From: Parasponia andersonii
Taxonomy: Eukaryota > Streptophyta > Magnoliopsida > Rosales > Cannabaceae
Assembly (NCBI GenBank): GCA_002914805.1
Contig: JXTB01000136.1
Span: forward strand, 107,305-171,304
Direction: 5' to 3'
DNA length: 64,000 nucleotides
In this document: one piece after another, positions 20,982 through 32,000 of the stretch
How positions within the stretch are numbered: the stretch's first letter is position 1
Layout: every line of letters begins with the position of its first letter
Position numbers and translations under genes: made by a program
The notes under the pieces: generated by a model
The model's database searches: none
Told to the model about the DNA's origin: nothing
What the model saw: only the letters and a program-made list of their open reading frames with translations

Positions 20982-21908
20982 TTATTTATTCAGACCATAC
21001 AAGGCACGTATACCTCGAATATCATCAGCATGAAGATTCCTCTTCGTCGTCCCGTAGCTGAATTTCGAATACATGATCGCATCCGGAACGGTGTCGTCGT
21101 GACCCAGCCCTAGAAGATGACCGATCTCATATACTGCCACCGATTCCAAGTCGACCTGGTCGGGCCCCGGGTTCTCACTCCAAAATTCCTGGGCGTCGAA
21201 ATGGAAGTACCCCACAGTCGGCGCGAATGCATGGGCTAAAGTCCCTCCAGGGCCATCGAAGTTGGCGCCGTCGCCATGGTCGCCGCTGTGGAACCCGATC
21301 TCGATATCGGCCGCGGCGTTCGGATGAACTTCTTGGAAAGTAAAATGGCTCACTTGTGCCCATTTCTGGAAAGCTCGGGCGCAGATGGACCTTATGTTCG
21401 CAGTGCCGGGGACGGAGACGCTCGAGCGAAAGCGATACGTCAGTTGGGATTTTCGCCAACGAGGATTTCCTCGGAAAAACTGGTAGTGAGAGACGGCATG
21501 GATGAGCTTGCGGTTGTGGTGACCATGGTGGTGAGTTTTGTTGGTTATATCTGGAACTCCACATCTAGGCATAGTCATTTCCTTCACGGTTTCTGGGTCT
21601 AGGGTTCCGGTGACTTTGAGGTGGTACTGCTGTTGGTAGGATTTGACGGCGGACTCTAAAGCGTCGTCGTAGACGTCATCGTTGGCGTGGTTAATGTGAT
21701 TGTGGTGTTTGACGGCGTTGTAGTTCAAGTAGCCGAATGTCTTCAAATATTGCTTGAGTTGGTGGACCCCAGAGACGTTTTGGCCCTTGTGACATCCCTT
21801 CAAGTGTTCGATGAACTCGAAGGCATCATGTTTTGATTCAGTTGTGTCTATAGAGTGCATCACTAGGAGCAGCAATATTGCTCCCAAAAGTTGAATTTTT
21901 GGGGCCAT
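20982..21908 (-). CDS. Matrix metalloproteinase paralogue with Tyr at first zinc ligand (probable pseudo-protease)
   Basis: A 308-residue M10A matrixin from an uninterrupted single exon. Residues 1-25 form a signal peptide (GAILLLLVMHS core), so it should enter the secretory pathway. The prodomain (about 26-120) has the peptidoglycan-binding-like fold signature (LESAVKSYQQQYHLKVTGTLD) and the cysteine switch PRCGVPD at 114-120. The catalytic domain starts near 147 (GNPRW) and keeps HGDG, FDGPGG, LAHAF and FHFD, ligands for structural zinc and calcium, and the Met-turn IMY. The zinc-binding helix, however, reads YEIGHLLGLGH (260-270): the first of three catalytic His is Tyr (codon TAT; CAT in the paralogue). 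In known MMPs that His binds the catalytic zinc, so proteolysis is probably lost; a decoy or binding role is possible. NVS and NKT are potential N-glycosylation sites. It lacks the C-terminal hydrophobic or GPI tail of many plant MMPs, so it is presumably soluble apoplastic. ATG 21908 matches the paralogue's start. Confidence 0.95.
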   Translation of the reverse strand: MAPKIQLLGAILLLLVMHSIDTTESKHDAFEFIEHLKGCHKGQNVSGVHQLKQYLKTFGYLNYNAVKHHNHINHANDDVYDDALESAVKSYQQQYHLKVTGTLDPETVKEMTMPRCGVPDITNKTHHHGHHNRKLIHAVSHYQFFRGNPRWRKSQLTYRFRSSVSVPGTANIRSICARAFQKWAQVSHFTFQEVHPNAAADIEIGFHSGDHGDGANFDGPGGTLAHAFAPTVGYFHFDAQEFWSENPGPDQVDLESVAVYEIGHLLGLGHDDTVPDAIMYSKFSYGTTKRNLHADDIRGIRALYGLNK

Positions 21909-21991
21909 TACTGATGAATTGATGTGTTAGGATAGAGAGAAAATTATATATATCGAGGTTTGGTTATGCGTTATGTTACTCTTTTGCATGC

Positions 21992-22005
21992 GTCTATATA
22001 TAGAC
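21992..22005 (-). promoter_or_regulatory. TATA box within a 14-bp palindrome
   Basis: GTCTATATATAGAC is a perfect palindrome about 85-95 bp upstream of the MMP ATG at 21908. The paralogue has tatatata at the same distance (41793-41802) without the palindrome. Position and conservation support a TATA box. Confidence 0.7.
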
Positions 22006-22035
22006 AGTTAATGTAACGAGCTTATAACTAGAGCT

Positions 22036-22086
22036 TGGCTTGTTTGACGCAACGAAATCGTGGCTTGTTTGACGGAACGAATTCGT
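22036..22086. repeat. Two-copy ~25-bp tandem repeat in MMP promoter
   Basis: 'tggcttgtttgacg' followed by 'aacgaa' occurs twice in a row upstream of the 20982 MMP gene. It was not seen at the matching place upstream of the 40756 gene. Confidence 0.7.
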
Positions 22087-22128
22087 TCTTGTACTTCCAA
22101 AATCGTCTAAAGTCAATAGCCAGGAGTG

Positions 22129-22260
22129 GGTCATGCACTAACTAATTGCAATTTTTCCATTCCTTGCTTGAACGTTTTTTATTTTTGTCTTGCCTAATTT
22201 TACGTCGGTCATCCACTAGTTAATTGCAATTTTCCATTCCATGTTTGACCGTTTAATTAG
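22129..22260. repeat. Diverged 78-bp tandem duplication in MMP promoter
   Basis: 'ggtcat.cacta', 'taattgcaattt' and 'ccattcc' recur with period 78 (units from 22129 and 22207, the second partial). The equivalent upstream region of the paralogue has one diverged copy. Confidence 0.65.
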
Positions 22261-22789
22261 AAAAAATGATACGTATAGATATATATAAGTAAAACAAAAT
22301 ACTTACTGGATTAATCCTAGTTTAGTTGATCTATGATTTTAGAGAGTGTGTGGAGTTTGAATCCTAGCTAGGTAGGCCAGTTATGCATTAATTTTGTAAT
22401 AGAAGTGCAATATATTATGGATGTATATATGGTATTACACGTATAGAGTATTTATAGGCAAAAATAAACTAATTATTCTTTACATTTATTAATCTACTTA
22501 CCTCTATAAAATGTTTTTCTTTTTACTTCACCAATTCAACTACTGATCAATATGGGACAGAATTCAGACTACCTATATATACATACGTCGCCTAAATATT
22601 GCTGGGGGCCCAAAAACTTCTTTAATTTACAAAGAGATTCCCATAATTTGAATAGTGCTTGGGATAGACTGATTTTCTCAGAACGTGTAGCGAGTTCAAG
22701 GAACGAAAAAATCAATAATCCTTATAATTAAAGATCGTGAAAAACCTCCATAAGAACTAGTCAAAAAGAGTTTTTTTTTCTCTCTTTAT

Positions 22790-23250
22790 TAGCCCTAGCT
22801 AGGGGGAAGTCACGGAGTTCTTGGCATTATGCAGAGTAAAGTCTAATAAACGGAAGCAGATATTTTTGTCAAAGTTAGAAATTTGTGCGTAGGGCAAGAC
22901 CATGAATAATAACATGTAGAAATAACGTGCCTGCAAGACCCTCTGGAAGAACAGAATTAGACCTAATTAATCGGTCTAAGATTGCCCCGTTCAACATGGC
23001 AAACCTACGTAGTCAGTTCGTATGTACTTCCATGCGCGACGCTGTATAGTATGTACACAGCTAGAACCGAGGCAAGAGATCCTAGAACCAGAATCAAAAT
23101 CACAATCAACTCTAGTAATGTCTCTACAAAATATAATAAATGACCCAATATCAATACATGCACTTGGGGGCACTTTTACCATTTTAGTCATTTTTCCTTG
23201 CATGTACAATTTGATAATAATTTTCGGGAGCCAATTTAATTAATGAATAC
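22790..23250. repeat. Upstream part of duplicated MMP block
   Basis: This stretch matches 42090-43660 in order: 'aagtcacggagttcttggca' with 'aaggtcacggagtccttaac', then 'gggcaa', then 'cattcaacatagcaaac'-like and 'caatttaat...atgaatacat' blocks. The second copy is longer because a hAT-like element and a MITE have inserted. Overlapping short open frames on both strands here are not supported as genes. Confidence 0.8.
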
Positions 23251-23399
23251 ATCATTTGCAAATGAATATAGAAACTGATCAAGAGTACAGATCACTTTAT
23301 AGTTTAGCTCAGTTCCACCTTTAGCATTAATTCTCTTGCGTGATGTTTAATCTAAGTACTCGTTATACTATGACTTAAAAATGACATGTAACTCTTAAA

Positions 23400-24440
23400 G
23401 TGATGGCGTCATGAGTCATGACTATCACTCCTACAGAAAACATTTTCTATGTCATTTATAGAGCGATGTAATAGAAAAATCATGCTATTCCATAAACAAT
23501 GTAGAAACAAGTGATGTGGTAACCTCACATCATTCCACATCGCTTTCAATCACATCATTCCACATCACTTTGAAAGCGATGTGATATATATATACTAGTC
23601 TACTATGTTGCTTATATAGAAAACGAGGTGGTATATTGGTCTATCACGTTACTTGTATAGAAAGTGGCGTGGTAGGCTAAAATATCTGACAAACTATCAG
23701 TTATTAGGGTCATATCACGTCACTTTTGAGAAGATACCATGTCACTTCCCTAGAAAGCGAAGTGGTATGTACACATACCACATCGTTTTTTAGGAAGCGA
23801 CGTGATATGTGTCGTCTTCTTCCTTGCGTGCTTGTCCGTATGTAGGTTACAACCTTCTAAAAAATCTTAAGCATCCTATAGATCTCCTTATAAATCAAAC
23901 GAATGATATACGTACTTTACACTACCTCTACGAGCTAAATGCCAAATCTCGACTTTGAGATCTATTGCTCAAACCCTTATAGTGTCGCTTTCCTCCTCCC
24001 TTGCCTCCTTTTTCATGCCCCAGTATTATAGATGATGGTTGAAAACCTCAAAAATCTGGATCTAAAAGATCAAAAAAGACTATTATATAAATTTTTAAAG
24101 ACCTAAAAATTGAAGAAACTGAAATAAGAGAGAGAGAGGTACCTAAAATTCGAAGTGGATAGAGTTTGAATGAGAAGGTATGAAAATTATGGGTTTGTTC
24201 TAATTGGAGTTAGGGGATGATCTGGTGGAGTTGATGGTTTTGAATATGGATGGTCATGATAGAGTATTTTTTATAGGTAAGGATCCATCAAGTGGCTAGT
24301 ATAAGCCTTTACCACGTCACTTTTGCAGAAAATGACGTGGTATTAAATAAAATAATATACTATGTCATTTTCTACAGAAGTGATATAGTAAGTGACTTAA
24401 CCACTTCATTCGTTACATAAATGGTATGGTACGTATGACT
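23400..24440. repeat. Cluster of short inverted motifs (accacgtcactt type)
   Basis: A dozen or so variants of 'ta(c/t)cac(g/a)tc(a/g)ctt' and their reverse complements, such as 'aagcgatgtgatat' and 'aaatgacgtggtat', occur over about 1 kb, often in head-to-head pairs. They look like the subterminal repeat zone of a class II DNA transposon (CACTA- or Mutator-like), but no transposase or certain terminus was seen. Confidence 0.5.
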
Positions 24441-24825
24441 GATCAGACTAATACTACTAAGCAAAGCTTGCATATTTTACCACAAAACGAGCTGGTATCA
24501 TCTTGCCTATCTTCTCAAAAGATCGACATAAACTTAGTAGAAAAATTAATTCGTTAAGTTGAACTGGATCAAATTCAAGAGCAAATAAATTGCCATCTTG
24601 AGAGAATTTGAGTTTTAACTAAAGATTAATCGAGGTAGGTGCTTCAAGCAAAAAAAAAAAATCAAGGTAGGTAATTATGAGGATAACCATCTATTAACTA
24701 AATTACTAAGTTCACTACAAAAAATTAATGACACATTTAATGGCAACACCTCTAGTGACGACATTCAAATTGTTACTGCTAATTAATTATTATAACCATC
24801 TTGAAAAGGCAAAATCTATTGGTAT

Positions 24826-26021
24826 ATAGATGTTGCAACATTATTGTCTGTTTTGGTAAATAGTAAATCTGTCTCAATATTGCATCGAGTGGAATATTGG
24901 ACCTAATATTTTTGAACATATTCGATAAAATTTTTAGTTCTCATCTGATTGATTGAGTGTAATTTACTGAGAAATAGTTTTGTGATTAACATTGTCCTTA
25001 ATTGCAAGATATATAATTCTCAATATTATTTTCTCTTTTGGGCATGATTAATGAAGCTTGATTATTTTGTGATTGTATAAATCAAACGAAAATTATTCAT
25101 ATCCGATCTTAATCTTTTCAGATTATTTTTTCGACATTGTTTCATCTGATTGTATTGTCAGCTTGATTGTTTATTTGGAAACAATCTTGTAATATGAAAT
25201 GTAAAAGTCTATTTCTTAAGATATTACATGGTTCTCATTTCCATATTTATTTCTAGTTAATTCTTGTTGTGTTTGCACATTTTTATTGTATTGATTTACT
25301 AATTCAATGTTCAGAATCAACATTTTTCTTCTAGAAGGTTATAACTGAGCTATTCTAAACAGAATAAATGTTGTAACATCTAAGTAGAATCAACTATATT
25401 AATTTCATATCAATCTTATTTACGATTTTGATATCTTTGACTAATAATTTTGCCTTCCAATCAATATTTTATGTGATTGAAAGTTGTCTTGCAAATTGTC
25501 TAATCATGGCAAGCCTCAGACACTATAAATAGGAGTCTAGAATAAAGTCCTAGCATACTTTATATATTTTGCCGTTAGTGCAATTGTGAAAAATCTATCT
25601 ACTTTATGTTCTTCGATTAAGAAGGATCTCTAGTCATTAGAGTGTTTTGGGAGGAGTACGTTATGTCTTCGAGAGAAAGCTGGTTTTGAGAAATCTGAAA
25701 GGAGTTTAGAGGGTTGCAATCACATCAAGTCGATGGAAGCTTACTAGATGAATTGGTGAAGGAATACTGGCAAGTTACAATATTTAAAAAAGGGAGTCTT
25801 TTAAGTTGTATAAATAAGTGTTTGGACACATTATTGATCTTCACTAATACATTTATTCTTTGGGTATGACCCATTGGATATAGACTATTGGGAGATAGTT
25901 GAACTAAATAAAAGTACATTATGTCATTTTTTTACTTTAAGTTTATTTTTGCACTACCATCTCACATAATTAATTGGCAAAATTAAATATATTCAGTAAG
26001 AAAATAAAAACAATCCTAATA
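24826..26021 (+). repeat. Probable 5' LTR of a plus-strand copia element
   Basis: About 1.2 kb ending directly before 'tggtattaaaaa' (a diverged initiator tRNA-Met PBS at 26022-26033) and followed by a copia gag remnant in the same orientation. A TATA box (tataaatag, 25524-25532) lies about 0.5 kb before the PBS, as expected for an LTR promoter. The left boundary (tgttgcaacatt) is a guess. Confidence 0.55.
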
Positions 26022-26100
26022 ATTGGTATTAAAAAGGTCACTAATGTCTTGTTTTGTGAGATTTTGTGGATTTTTTATCATACATTTTAGGTATATCATT

Positions 26101-26834
26101 TCTTGCTGAAGGTGGGTCAATTTCACACCCTTACTATTTGATAAAACCAATCACTCTTATTGGAAGACATGGATGAATGCATTCGTCAAATTACTTACAA
26201 AAAAAATCATGGAGACTTGTTCTTGCTGATTGTAGTCCTCCAACTACTAAAGATGATTTAAAAATGCTTATTCCTAACCACAAACTTAATTGGTTATCCG
26301 AGGATCACAAACTTGCTAATTACAACTCTAAGACTCTACATGCCATTCCTAATGGAGTTAATACAACTCGAATCAAAATAATTGCGAATTATGAATCTGC
26401 TAAAGAGGCATGGGACATCCTACAAACTTATTTTAGAGTTAACCTCTATATTTGAGGAATTAAAAATGAGAGAAGATGAAACCTTGTATGAATATTTTAC
26501 TATGTTTTATAATATTTCTAATGAGTCTTTTGCTCTTGAAAAACATTTTTCTGATACAAAGATGGTTAGAAAAATAGTTCATTCTTTGTTTGACAGTTTT
26601 CAATTAAAAATTGAGGTAATAGAAAATAGCCAAAATCTTGACACCATGAAAGTTGAGGAGCAGATGGGTTCTTTGCAGACATATGAGATGAATATCAAGC
26701 AAAAGAAGAAAGACAAGACCATTGCCCTTAAAATAGTCTCCAAATCGGTTGTAAGTAAAGAAGGAGATGTTGATGATAAGCTTGTTCTACTAACTAAAAA
26801 CTTCAACAAGTTTATAAAGAAAATGATTAAATAG
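26101..26834 (+). pseudogene. Copia gag remnant (SIRE-like), frameshifted
   Basis: Two frame blocks, 26177-26455 and 26382-26834, together resemble the long gag of SIRE-type copia elements: a WRLVLADCSPPT region, ESAKEAWDILQTYF, then (second frame) YEYFTMFYNISNESFAL, MKVEEQMGSLQTYEMN and LLTKNFNKFIKKM. A frameshift lies near 26440 and the start is unclear. It follows the LTR/PBS at 24826-26033. Confidence 0.8.
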
Positions 26835-28522
26835 TCAAAAGGTGGCGACTCGAATAAAGGTGAGTCCACTCATCCTAAATTTGATATTTCTAAAGATAAA
26901 AAGAAAGGTTTTTAGAGTAAGGAGTATAAGAGGTATGGTCACATATAAGCTGAATATGTCAACACCCTAAAGAAAATATATAAGGCTATGACTACCTCTT
27001 GGAATGATGAAGAGTGTGAAGGTAGCCAAGAAGAAGAAGAAATACATGTAAGTAATTATGTCACTTTTGGTATTTCATTGGTTTCAGATGATGTATGTTT
27101 TATGCTGAGTTCTGTAGGTAATGTTGTAATACCATTTAAATCTGGCAGTCATATTGCAATATCAGTAACAAACAATGTACGATTCTGATAGCGATAAATC
27201 TAAACTAGACGAAGAATCTATCTAAAGATCCTATGAGAATATGTATTGTCAATAAATTAAAGTTGTTGAATAGAATAGGTCCCTTGAGGGAAGGGTTTCT
27301 ATACTCATTCAATACAAGGAGAATTTGTAGACAAATACAGAGGAAATTAGAAACTTTATTGGCTAAAAAAGAGATAAAGATAAAAGAGGTTCATCCGAGC
27401 TTACAAGGACTCAAAAAGACTTAAAAACGCCAAATTTTTGAACCATGCGAAACTAGATCATATTATGTCTCTTGGAAAATCTAGGTCAGAATATTCAGAT
27501 TTTGGATTTAAAAGTGAGAACTCAAATTCAAAAACTATTTTTATTATGAGATTTTTTTTCTAACTCAGTTGTAGGAACTAGTACTGATGTTGTAACACAT
27601 AACAAGTCATCTGTAGCAATATTAGTCTCTAGAAATCATACTGATATTGCAACACAAAGATTTCCAATTGCAACACACAATAGACTAGCAAGTTTTAATT
27701 CGACAACAAAGCATGGTAAGTTTATATTAACTTATTATTTTTGTAGTGTTAAAGGTCATATCAGACCTTATGCTTTATCATAAAGAATTTTTTGGGAAAT
27801 AGTTATTATTCACAAGAGATTCTATTTAAAAGAAAAACACCAAAGAAAAAAATTGATTCGTCAAATAAAATAAGTAAAGCTTGTATTAGAAAAGTCTGAG
27901 TTAAATTGTTTTGGATCTTTTACTTGTTTTAGAATATGTGTTACTCATGATTGATATTTCGATAATAGATTATGTTCCAAGTATATGACAAGTAACAAGT
28001 CTATACTTATGAACTATAAGGAAGATACCAGACGTGATGTTGCAAAATGGAGAGTTCTCAGTAGAGGAACTCTTAATGTTAAAAGGTTTCCCAAATTCAA
28101 AAATATCTTTTATGTTGAGGGACTTATAGTTAATTTGATTAGTATGAGTTAAATTTGTGACTTGAGTTTTAATGCTAATTTCACATGTGATAAATATGTA
28201 TAGTATTAGACGAATATGAGAAATCAGTTTTAAAAGGACTTCAATCCAAAGACAATTATTATATTTTAACAAAACTACATTCATATAATAATGCATCTAT
28301 GAATGAATCTAACTTATGATATAAAAAGTTAGGGAATTTAAATTTTAAAATGTTGAAAAGACTTGTAAATGCAGATATATTTTATAGCTTATCAAAACTT
28401 GGAAAAAAAATCACAAGGAGTATATAAACTCTATTAGTTAGGCAAACAGGTAAGAATAATACATAAAGTTGTACAAAATTTTACAACATCAAAATTATTG
28501 GAACTACTTCACATAGATCTCA
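26835..28522 (+). pseudogene. Copia protease and pre-integrase remnant, cut by an inserted LTR
   Basis: Heavily decayed continuation of the plus-strand copia element. Traces include an acidic stretch (WNDEECEGSQEEEE, about 27000), a zinc-knuckle-like FCSVKGHIRPY near 27750, a protease-like DVAKW...GTLNVKRFPKFKNIFYVEGL stretch around 28030-28120, and LLELLHIDL (start of the integrase core) at about 28496-28520. Immediately after that motif an LTR of another copia family begins (28523). Many stops in every frame. Confidence 0.7.
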
Positions 28523-31047
28523 TGTTGGTATTCATGGGAATAAAATTTCAAAAAATATTTTTATAAAATCATTTTCAAAAATATTATACTTTTGTAAAAT
28601 CTAGAAACACAACAGAATTAGTCGTTTAAAATTTTTCTCTTTATAAAATATTTCGAATTACGATCTAACATAAATTAACTCTTGATGTAGAAAATAATAA
28701 TATTTGAATTTGCTCGACAGCCTTCTTATATTCCTGTCTATTCTGGAAGTTGTTCGATTGATCTAGTAGGTAGTTACCTTCTTGATTCCTAACAAAAAGA
28801 TCTATAGATGAATAAGAAGATAATCTTCTATAACCGACTTCTCCAAGAAGGCCAAAACACCAAGGATGATGAACCCTAGTGTGGGTCGATTTTCTCTACT
28901 CTACCATTCTCTCTGTTTTTCGTGTGGCACTCTCCTGAAAACAGTGTTTTACATGTAACACTTGTAAGTAGTAGCTAGAGAACTTTTGTCTTAACTACAG
29001 AGAGATTAGTAAACTCTAATGGGCTTATTGGGCTTGTTGGGCTCAATTGATCATCAAATAACTATTGAATTTTAATTTGAGCTAGACAGAGGACTAGATA
29101 GAATAATAAAGCCCAAGTTCTAATGGACTATCTACCCACAATTATAATTAATTCATAATTATGATTGGACCATATCCATTAATATTGGGGCACACCACTA
29201 TAAACCCAATATTAAACTCTTAGACTAAATGACATTTATTTTCTATGAAACTTATTATCAAATAATTAGCTCAATCCATTTAGCATATACTATACTTATA
29301 GATGTACCCCTAATACAATATCATACTAACACGGTGAAATTACCATATTACTTTTCTAGTATATATTTATCTTTAAGTTGCTATTTTTTATCCAACGGAT
29401 AATAGTTGACTACAGTGTTTGCATCTACTTATACCAACATAGTCAAATTTACATAGTAAAACTAGAGTCCTGGTTTATATTCTCCAAATATTAGAAAAAA
29501 ACCAAAGTGACATTATATGCATGGTGTCTATCATGAAAAATATTCGACATATTTCATACACCTTATCTTCTAAGATATCAAAGTTTGAACCTGTAACACC
29601 ACTAGATCTTGCCTAAAAGTGCTAACTTGAAGGTACTTTTGGGCTCATAGACCACCACTTAAATACCCATGATTTTTCCAAAGTATACCCATTGTGAGAC
29701 TTAGGGCATTACAATCTCCCCCGTTAAAAGCCTAGCATCCTAAATAGGGGGTTCATATTCAATAGCCCATATATAACCCCTATGGATGGGGTCGATATTC
29801 ACCATAATTCTGGACCATGGCAACCTTCCAAGGCCAGCACATTTAGAGCATCCATATTTACCATATTTAATAGCACTTTTGGGTGAGGCCCAATGGGACT
29901 TAGGGCATTACAATTTCCCCCATTAAAGGCCTAGTGTCCTCGCTAGGAGATTCATATTCAATAACCAACATATAACTCCTATGGGCAGGATCCATATTCA
30001 CTACGATTCTAGCCCATGGCAGCCTTCTAAGGCCAATACTTTTAGAGGATCCATATTCACCACGATTCAATAGCACTTTTGGGTAAGGCCCAGTGATGTT
30101 ATATTTGGTATTTAAAGTCGACTCAATCCATACTTGTGTGGGCCTTGAAAGGTTGCCACGGGCCGAAATCGTGGTGAATGTGGACCCTCTAACGAGGATA
30201 CTAGGCCATTAACGTGGGAGATCATAATGCCCTAAGTTTCACATTAGGTATGCTCTAGGAAGATCATGGGTATTTAAGTGGTCATCTATGAGCCCAAAAT
30301 TACCTTCAAGGTCTCACCCAAAAGTACTAGCTTGAAGGTACTTTTGGACTCATAGACGACCACTTAAATACCCATGATCTTCCTAGAGTATACCCATTTT
30401 TGGTGAGACCTCATCCAAAAGTGTTAGCTTAAAGGTATTTTTGGTTGAGGCCCAGTAGTGTTACAGAACTATAAATCAGAACTAATCCTTTATTAACTCA
30501 AAAAAATAAAACACATGAAAGTAAGTTCGTTAATCACTAGAATTAAAGTTTTCTACACTAGTGCTAGATTAGTGAAATTAAAAATTTAAGTTATGGTACT
30601 TAATCTTAAATTCTAGTTCACTCGATTATATTTGATGCTATCATAACTTTCTTATAATACACTAGTATTTCTATTCGCAGACTCACTTCGATAATTAGAG
30701 ACTTCGTTCATCAAATAGACAACACTACATTCCATGGCATATTAAAGTAGTCCATCTTTAATATGGATAATGTGAACAATCTAATTTTGACCTAATGAAA
30801 TAAAAAATAAGATGTCTTCCACATATGAACTCATCACACAAATTCTTTATTACTCATTACATGTCTCTGAATATATTAGATGTTAACATAAAATAAACAT
30901 AGACATTACATATATATCAGTAAGATATAAATGAAATAGAATTTTATAACATAGAATTGATAAATAAATGATGGACAATAAATAATCTAATAAATATTAT
31001 TTATAATGTCAAAATAATAAACTACTTTATAGAACATTATTCTAACA
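28523..31047 (-). repeat. 3' LTR of minus-strand copia element, containing an insertion
   Basis: Bounded by 'tgttggtattcatggg' at the left and 'attctaaca' at the right (TG...CA on both strands), with a purine-rich tract (minus strand AAGTGAAAGAT) immediately outside at 31048-31058. Net length without the insertion at 29592-30473 is about 1.6 kb. It shares blocks such as 'gagctagacag.gga', 'ctcttaga.taaatg' and 'tatttatctttaagtt' with the solo LTR at 32001-33800, so both belong to one LTR family. Confidence 0.7.
29592..30473. mobile_element. Complex inverted-repeat insertion with TGTAACAC ends
   Basis: The ends read ctgtaacaccact on the left and agtagtgttacag on the right, with gaac next to both ends as a possible target duplication. 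Inside, a segment beginning 'cttgaaggtacttttgg' and 'cacttaaatacccatgat' occurs near 29620 and near 30330 in one orientation and as a reverse complement near 30260. A 'catattcac.a.gattc' unit is repeated two to three times. No coding frame. It interrupts the LTR homology on either side. Confidence 0.65.
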
Positions 31048-31058
31048 ATCTTTCACTT

Positions 31059-32000
31059 GGCCTTTAAAATAGATGTGGCATGTTACTTATCCCATCCCTT
31101 CTAAATGGTCCTAAAATACTTTAGTAGCCAAAGATTTGGTAAAAAGCTCAGCAAGATTCTCTGCAGACGTTGTCTTACTCATTACTCACTATCACGTCTC
31201 CTCTTTGAATAATTTCTTTGAGCACATGATATTTCCTTTCTATGTGTTTTCCCCTCTTGTGGCTTCTGAGCTCTCTGGAGTTAGCAGCTACTCCACTGTT
31301 ATCACAATAGAGTATTATAGGTTTCTATGCTCTAGGTACTACCTTGAGATCTACAAGAAAATTACAAAGTCGTTGCCTCTTTAGCTGCTTCAAAAACTGC
31401 CACATATTTGGCCTCTATAGTTGAATCTATAATACAAGATTGCTTGATACTCCTCCATATAATGGCTCCACTAGAGGTAGATTTTCTAGAGTCTTTATCA
31501 GATTGAAAATCTGAATCAGTATATCCAGCAGGTGTTAGATCTTCTCCAGAATATACAAGCATATAATTTCTAGTTTTTCGAAGATACTTTAGAATATGCT
31601 TAATTGCACCCCAATGTTCAGGTCCTAGATTGGATTGGTAACGAGTAACGATCCCAACAGCATAACAAATATCTAGTCTTGTGTAAAGAATAATATACAT
31701 GAGACTTCCCACTACCGAAGTATAAGGAATATCTCTCATCTGTTCTTTCTCTTCTTCTGTCTTAGGAGAATTCTCATTAGACAGAGCAATTCCTTTATAA
31801 AAGGGTGTCAAACCTTTCTTGAAATTTTGCATTACAAACCTAACTAGTATTTTGTCTATGTATGAAGCTTGTGATAAAGCTATGTATTTGCTCTTTCTAT
31901 CTCGTGGAATTTGTATTCATATAACATAGCAAGCTTCACCTAAGTATTTCATATCAAACTATTGTGATAACCAGATTTTCACTGATGATAATGATTAAAC
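31059..32000 (-). pseudogene. Copia RT C-terminus and RNase H remnant
   Basis: The block at 31362-31832 has TSVVGSLMYIILYTRLDICYAVG and KHILKYLRKTRNYMLVY, then RNase H with GYTDSDFQSDKDSRKSTSS and TIEAKYVAV. Upstream, 31833-32000 continues with FDMKYLGEACYV and IPRDRK, interrupted by stops. The RT core that should precede it is 1.8 kb away at 33801, separated by a solo LTR. Confidence 0.88.

Noticed and set aside
21175..21602. Two open frames over 100 codons overlapping the 20982 MMP on both strands
   Set aside because: GC-richer coding sequence opens shadow frames. Neither has a domain, and the MMP frame explains the conservation.
24714..27755. Possible CACTA element with CACTACAAAAAA at the left and TTTTTGTAGTG at the right
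   Set aside because: The right-hand motif is part of a copia zinc-knuckle-like coding trace (FCSVKGHIRPY), and a copia LTR-gag unit fills the interval. Chance match.
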